From Chloroflexota bacterium (GTDB lineage: Bacteria; Chloroflexota; Anaerolineae; Anaerolineales; Villigracilaceae): DNA of 8,370 nt. The stretch is from positions 1 to 8,370 of the forward strand of contig JAJYOH010000249.1 in the NCBI GenBank assembly GCA_021796315.1. Reading direction: 5' to 3'. Below are positions 5,758-8,370 of the stretch, in pieces (the stretch's first letter is position 1; every line of letters starts with the position of its first letter). Both the position numbers and the translations under genes were made by a program. A model generated the notes under the pieces. That model worked only from the letters and a program-made list of their open reading frames with translations. It ran no database searches and was not told where the DNA came from.

Positions 5758-6537
5758 ATGCCTACCGCCGCCGATTTATATTATTTCGCCCATGAGGCCG
5801 AAAATCTTTCACGCCCGCCTGTGATCTTGATCCACGGTGCGGGCGGTACTCATTTACATTGGCCGCCGCAAGTCCGCCGCCTGCTCGATCAGCGTATCTT
5901 CGCAGTTGATCTTCCTGGTCACGGCAAATCCGAAGGCGTGGGGCATCAGACGATCGATGATTACGCCGAACACATTCTCGATTTTATAAAAGCCATCAAG
6001 TTGAATTCGGCTGTATTGGTCGGTCATTCAATGGGCAGCGCCATTGCGCTGACGGCCGCGCTCCGCTCGCCGAAGCAGGTGTCCGCTTTGGGTCTGGTGG
6101 GAAGCGGTTCGAAGTTGCGCGTGTCGCCGGCCATTTTGCAGAGCGCGTCCAATCCTTCCGCTTTTATGGACGCGGTTCACATGATCAATGATTTTTCTTA
6201 TTCCGAACATGCCAACGCGAGACTTAAAGAACTGGGCGAACAGAAATTATCCGGGACGCGGCCCACGGTTCTTTACGGGGACTTTTTGGCGTGCGACGCG
6301 TTTAATGTAACGGATCAACTCTCGAAGATTTCCGCGCCCACGCTGATAGTATGCGGCGCGGACGACAGGATGACACCCCCAAAATATTCCGAATTATTGC
6401 GGGATAATATTCTCAATGCTCGAATGGAAATCGTGCCCAGTGCAGGGCACATGGCGATGCTTGAACAACCTGAAGTGGTTGCAAATTTGCTTGCTGATTT
6501 TTTTAATGCGATCCCGTTTCAGGCCGGACAGGATTAA
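5758..6537 (+). CDS. Alpha/beta-fold hydrolase
   Basis: A 259-residue soluble enzyme of the usual length for single-domain alpha/beta hydrolases (esterases, C-C hydrolases, haloperoxidase-like and MenH-like enzymes). Motifs: VILIHGAGG (22-30) for the oxyanion hole, DLPGHGKSEG (51-60), nucleophile elbow VGHSMGSA (88-95) with Ser91, PTLIVCGADDRMTPP (194-208) with the probable acid Asp203, and SAGHMAMLEQP (228-238) with the catalytic His231. The triad is complete. There is no signal peptide or membrane helix. The start is the first ATG, 9 bases after the kinase stop, without a Shine-Dalgarno sequence. The gene ends 4 bases before the end of the convergent rdgB, with no terminator hairpin visible. 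The motifs do not give a substrate, so I leave the function at hydrolase. Confidence 0.92.
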   Translation: MPTAADLYYFAHEAENLSRPPVILIHGAGGTHLHWPPQVRRLLDQRIFAVDLPGHGKSEGVGHQTIDDYAEHILDFIKAIKLNSAVLVGHSMGSAIALTAALRSPKQVSALGLVGSGSKLRVSPAILQSASNPSAFMDAVHMINDFSYSEHANARLKELGEQKLSGTRPTVLYGDFLACDAFNVTDQLSKISAPTLIVCGADDRMTPPKYSELLRDNILNARMEIVPSAGHMAMLEQPEVVANLLADFFNAIPFQAGQD

Positions 6538-6541
6538 TTTT

Positions 6542-7138
6542 TCAAGCGAATATTTTTTTTATGATCGGCTTTGCATTGATGATCGCCCGCGCCCGATGGC
6601 TCAGGCGATTTTTTTCGTCCATGTTAAGTTCGGCCATGGTCCTGCCTAATTCGGGAAGGAAGAAAATCGGATCGTAACCAAAGCCGCCTGTGCCGCGTTC
6701 TTCGGGAATGATCTCGCCGCCGCACTGCCCCTCTGCGAACTGGACGGCTTTATCTGGCACGGCAATTGCGATGGTGGCATGAAAATGCGCCGTCCATGGA
6801 CGGGGCTTGTTTTGCAAGTTTTGTAGAAGATACGCCCGGCGATCTGCGTCGGACGCGCCGGGCTTGGGTAAGTAACGCGCGGAAAAAAGCCCGGGCGCGC
6901 CATCCAGAGCATCCACTTCGAGACCAGAGTCATCGGCAAGGGAAATCAACCGGCTGGCGTGGGCGAAGGCGACCGCTTTTTTTCCGGCATTTTCAGCATA
7001 AGTTTTGCCATCTTCAAGGACAGCAAGTTTCAATCCAATGTCGGCAGGCGTGACTAATTCAAGATCGAGATCTTTGAGCAGGTCGTGAATCTCTTCGATC
7101 TTATCTTTATTGTTTGTTGCGATCAGTAATTTTTTCAT
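6542..7138 (-). CDS. rdgB: XTP/dITP diphosphatase (non-canonical purine NTP pyrophosphatase, RdgB/HAM1 family)
   Basis: A 198-residue cytoplasmic house-cleaning enzyme that hydrolyses dITP, ITP and XTP to the monophosphate and pyrophosphate, keeping deaminated purines out of DNA and RNA. Length and motifs match the family end to end: LLIATNNKDK (4-13), the catalytic LADDSGLEVDAL (67-78, Asp69/Asp70), APGLFSARY (81-89), TGGFGYDPIF (150-159) and the base-recognition LSHRARA (179-185). The ATG overlaps the TGA of queG (ATGA), so translation is probably coupled. A purine-rich AGAGAAAA at the end of queG may act as a weak ribosome site. The gene ends with a lysine/isoleucine-rich tail and an A-rich stretch but no clear terminator. 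Confidence 0.96.
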   Translation of the reverse strand: MKKLLIATNNKDKIEEIHDLLKDLDLELVTPADIGLKLAVLEDGKTYAENAGKKAVAFAHASRLISLADDSGLEVDALDGAPGLFSARYLPKPGASDADRRAYLLQNLQNKPRPWTAHFHATIAIAVPDKAVQFAEGQCGGEIIPEERGTGGFGYDPIFFLPELGRTMAELNMDEKNRLSHRARAIINAKPIIKKIFA

Positions 7139-8280
7139 TTATATTTTCTCTTCAATTTCTGAATCGCCCAGGCAGCATGTTCATGCACCATTGGCTCCGA
7201 GTCGTCGAGGGCCTGGTTCAATGCGGGCAGAGCATTTATGTCATTTGAATTGCCGAGGGCTACCGCAACGTTTCGTAAATAACCACGCCGCTTGGCGCGT
7301 TTGACGGAACTGTTCTTGAATTTAGAGTTGAAGTCTTTGGGCGTAAGTTCCAGTTCACGTATAAGGTTGGGACGTGGTATGTCTGCGCGTGGTTTTAATT
7401 CGGAGGCGCCTTCGGAGGACGCGAATCGATTCCATGGACAAACCATCTGACAGACATCGCATCCAAAGACCCAGTTGCCAAGCATAGGCCGCAGTTCGGG
7501 CGGAATGTCCTCTTTCAATTCGATGGTCAGGTAAGAGATGCAACGCCGCGCATTGATGGTCCGGTCAGGAAGAATACATTGAGTTGGGCAGGCTTCAATG
7601 CAACGCGTGCAAGTTCCGCAGTGATCGGTTGCAAAAGGGGCATCGGGTTCGAGTTCGAGATCGAGGAATATTTCAGAGAGAAGAAAATAAGAACCAAGTT
7701 TTGGGTTGATAAGCAATGTGTTTTTACCAATCCAGCCAAGCCCGGCGCGTTGTGCCAACTCTCTTTCGAGAATTGGGCCTGTGTCTGTATACCAGCGATT
7801 GAGGATGGAATGTCCCACTTGCCCTTCGATGAAAGCAACCAGCGTTTTTAATTTTTCGGGAATGGCAAGATGATAATCGTCGCCCCAGGCGTAAGTGGCG
7901 ACGCGTCCGCTTGGAACAGGCTCGTTGGATGTATCAGCCGTCCCTTCGACTTCGCTCACCGTTCGTGCCGCGAGCAACGACGGCACATCGGTGCAAGACG
8001 GCAGGGCAAGTTTCGGGTCTGGGTAGGGAAGCGCCAGCACGAGGATGGATTTGCATTCGGGGAGAATGAGTCGCGGGTTAGCGCGGCGGGCGCGGGAGCG
8101 GTCATCCGCTAAATAGTTCATGGAAGCGTACCGCCCCTGCTTCAGCCAATCTTCAAAGACGGGCAAATGCGGGGGCGGGTCTGCAGTCGTCGCGCCGGCC
8201 AGGATAAATCCCAACCGACGTGCTTCATTCTGAATTCCTTGTTTGAGCGCGGCACTCACTTGATCAAAGCTTGACGACAA
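7135..8280 (-). CDS. queG: Epoxyqueuosine reductase QueG, with in-frame repeat-derived insert
   Basis: A 381-residue cobalamin and [4Fe-4S] enzyme that performs the last step of queuosine synthesis, reducing epoxyqueuosine to queuosine at the wobble base of tRNAs for Tyr, His, Asn and Asp. Seen: N-terminal domain with LILPECKSILVLALPYP (70-86), conserved YTDTGPILERELAQRAGLGWIGKNTLL (164-190) with Asp166 near the cobalamin site, first ferredoxin cluster C221-x2-C224-x2-C227-x3-C231-P, then Cys247 and C274-x2-C277-x3-C281-P, and a C-terminal HEAT-type tail (about 326-378). All eight cluster cysteines are present. Odd: residues about 95-120 appear to be extra and are encoded by an interspersed repeat. 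The start is TTG at 8280 because a stop lies just upstream; GTG at 8259 is an alternative that would remove the overlap with the preceding gene. Neither has a good ribosome site. Confidence 0.95.
   Translation of the reverse strand: MSSSFDQVSAALKQGIQNEARRLGFILAGATTADPPPHLPVFEDWLKQGRYASMNYLADDRSRARRANPRLILPECKSILVLALPYPDPKLALPSCTDVPSLLAARTVSEVEGTADTSNEPVPSGRVATYAWGDDYHLAIPEKLKTLVAFIEGQVGHSILNRWYTDTGPILERELAQRAGLGWIGKNTLLINPKLGSYFLLSEIFLDLELEPDAPFATDHCGTCTRCIEACPTQCILPDRTINARRCISYLTIELKEDIPPELRPMLGNWVFGCDVCQMVCPWNRFASSEGASELKPRADIPRPNLIRELELTPKDFNSKFKNSSVKRAKRRGYLRNVAVALGNSNDINALPALNQALDDSEPMVHEHAAWAIQKLKRKYK
7937..7984. repeat. CCCTTCGACTTCGCTCA-type interspersed repeat inside queG
   Basis: The core CCCTTCGACTTCGCTCA (7943-7959 region) belongs, by recognition, to a short repeat common in Chloroflexota and other environmental genomes, whose reverse strand is often read as S-E-V-E-G. 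Here queG indeed reads T-V-S-E-V-E-G. The copy is bounded by a perfect 6-bp inverted repeat, GCCGTC (7937-7942) and GACGGC (7979-7984), with an inner imperfect pair GCTCACCG (7954-7961) / CCGCGAGC (7968-7975). It keeps the queG frame open. Confidence 0.65.
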
Positions 8281-8368
8281 TCTTTACGTAGAGAGGCTTG
8301 TTGTCATTGCCAAAGAAAGGAATCCCTTTGGGGTTTGCCAGTGTCCATGCGCTGACATATTCGCCTAT
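8264..8368 (-). CDS. C-terminal end of a probable NBR1-type Ig-like domain protein, 5' part outside window
   Basis: On the minus strand an open frame enters from the right edge and gives 34 residues before TGA at 8266-8264. Its G-E-Y-V-S-A-W-T-L-A-N-P-K-G and following P-F-F-G ... L-Y-V-K-I-V-V match, by eye, the last strands of the NBR1-like Ig domain frequently found in secreted or surface proteins of Anaerolineae (pattern G-x-Y-x-x-x-W-x-L ... G-x-x-F-G ... V-x-I-x-V). The end of the frame overlaps the TTG start of queG by 17 bases, or lies 4 bases before the alternative GTG, so it is probably the upstream gene of the same operon. Only the tail is visible, so its full role, signal peptide and other domains cannot be judged. 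That it is coding is more certain than its family. Confidence 0.6.
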   Translation of the reverse strand: MGEYVSAWTLANPKGIPFFGNDNKPLYVKIVVKL

Positions 8369-8370
8369 TT

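Noticed and set aside
6538..6565. Bidirectional terminator between the convergent hydrolase and rdgB genes
   Set aside because: A run of eight T is present at 6553-6560, but no GC-rich stem precedes it on either strand, and it lies within the rdgB coding end.
1..8370. CRISPR array, tRNA, rRNA, transposase, toxin-antitoxin or phage-defence system
   Set aside because: No regularly spaced repeats, no tRNA-like cloverleaf with conserved arms, and no gene with matching motifs were found. The 966-1020 junction lacks tRNA consensus elements such as the T-loop GTTCRA.

Overview
The window looks like chromosome from a free-living bacterium of the Chloroflexota, most likely Anaerolineae. This is inferred from the protein style (orphan NarL-type kinase with a multi-helix membrane sensor, a probable NBR1-type Ig-like domain tail, an S-adenosyl-type QueG with HEAT tail), the moderate GC content, very weak Shine-Dalgarno signals, apparently leaderless start codons, and short interspersed repeats common in environmental genomes of that kind. 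The taxonomic call is not proven by any single marker here.

Left part (1-3771, + strand) is the end of a cell-surface polysaccharide cluster: a 5'-truncated sulfotransferase, a family-2 glycosyltransferase, a short Wzz-like chain-length/co-polymerase membrane protein, and a multi-pass O-antigen polymerase/ligase-like protein. The first two genes overlap by 10 bp and the last two share an ATGA, so they are probably transcribed together. Together they suggest assembly and export of a sulfated exopolysaccharide or O-antigen-like glycan. A 66-75 bp TTCGA-rich inverted repeat separates the glycosyltransferase from the Wzz-like gene.

Middle part (3772-6537, + strand): a 231 bp gap holding a decayed interspersed repeat and a strong sigma70-type promoter placed so close to the next ATG that the mRNA should be leaderless. 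It drives a membrane-bound GAF/HisKA_3 sensor histidine kinase with no response regulator next to it. An alpha/beta hydrolase follows, with its own putative -10 box overlapping the kinase stop codon.

Right part (6542-8370, - strand), convergent to the above: the C-terminal tail of a probable NBR1-type Ig-like protein, then queG (epoxyqueuosine reductase) and rdgB (XTP/dITP diphosphatase), linked by overlaps and probably co-transcribed leftwards.

The most unusual structures lie inside coding sequence. The glycosyltransferase gene carries a 55 bp segment that folds on paper into a perfectly paired three-way junction with two hairpins whose tetraloops are reverse complements of each other; it encodes an apparent insert of about 18 residues. 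queG carries an in-frame copy of a CCCTTCGACTTCGCTCA-type interspersed repeat. Both look like small palindromic elements tolerated in frame within otherwise conserved enzymes. I found no CRISPR array, tRNA, rRNA, transposase or recognisable defence system.
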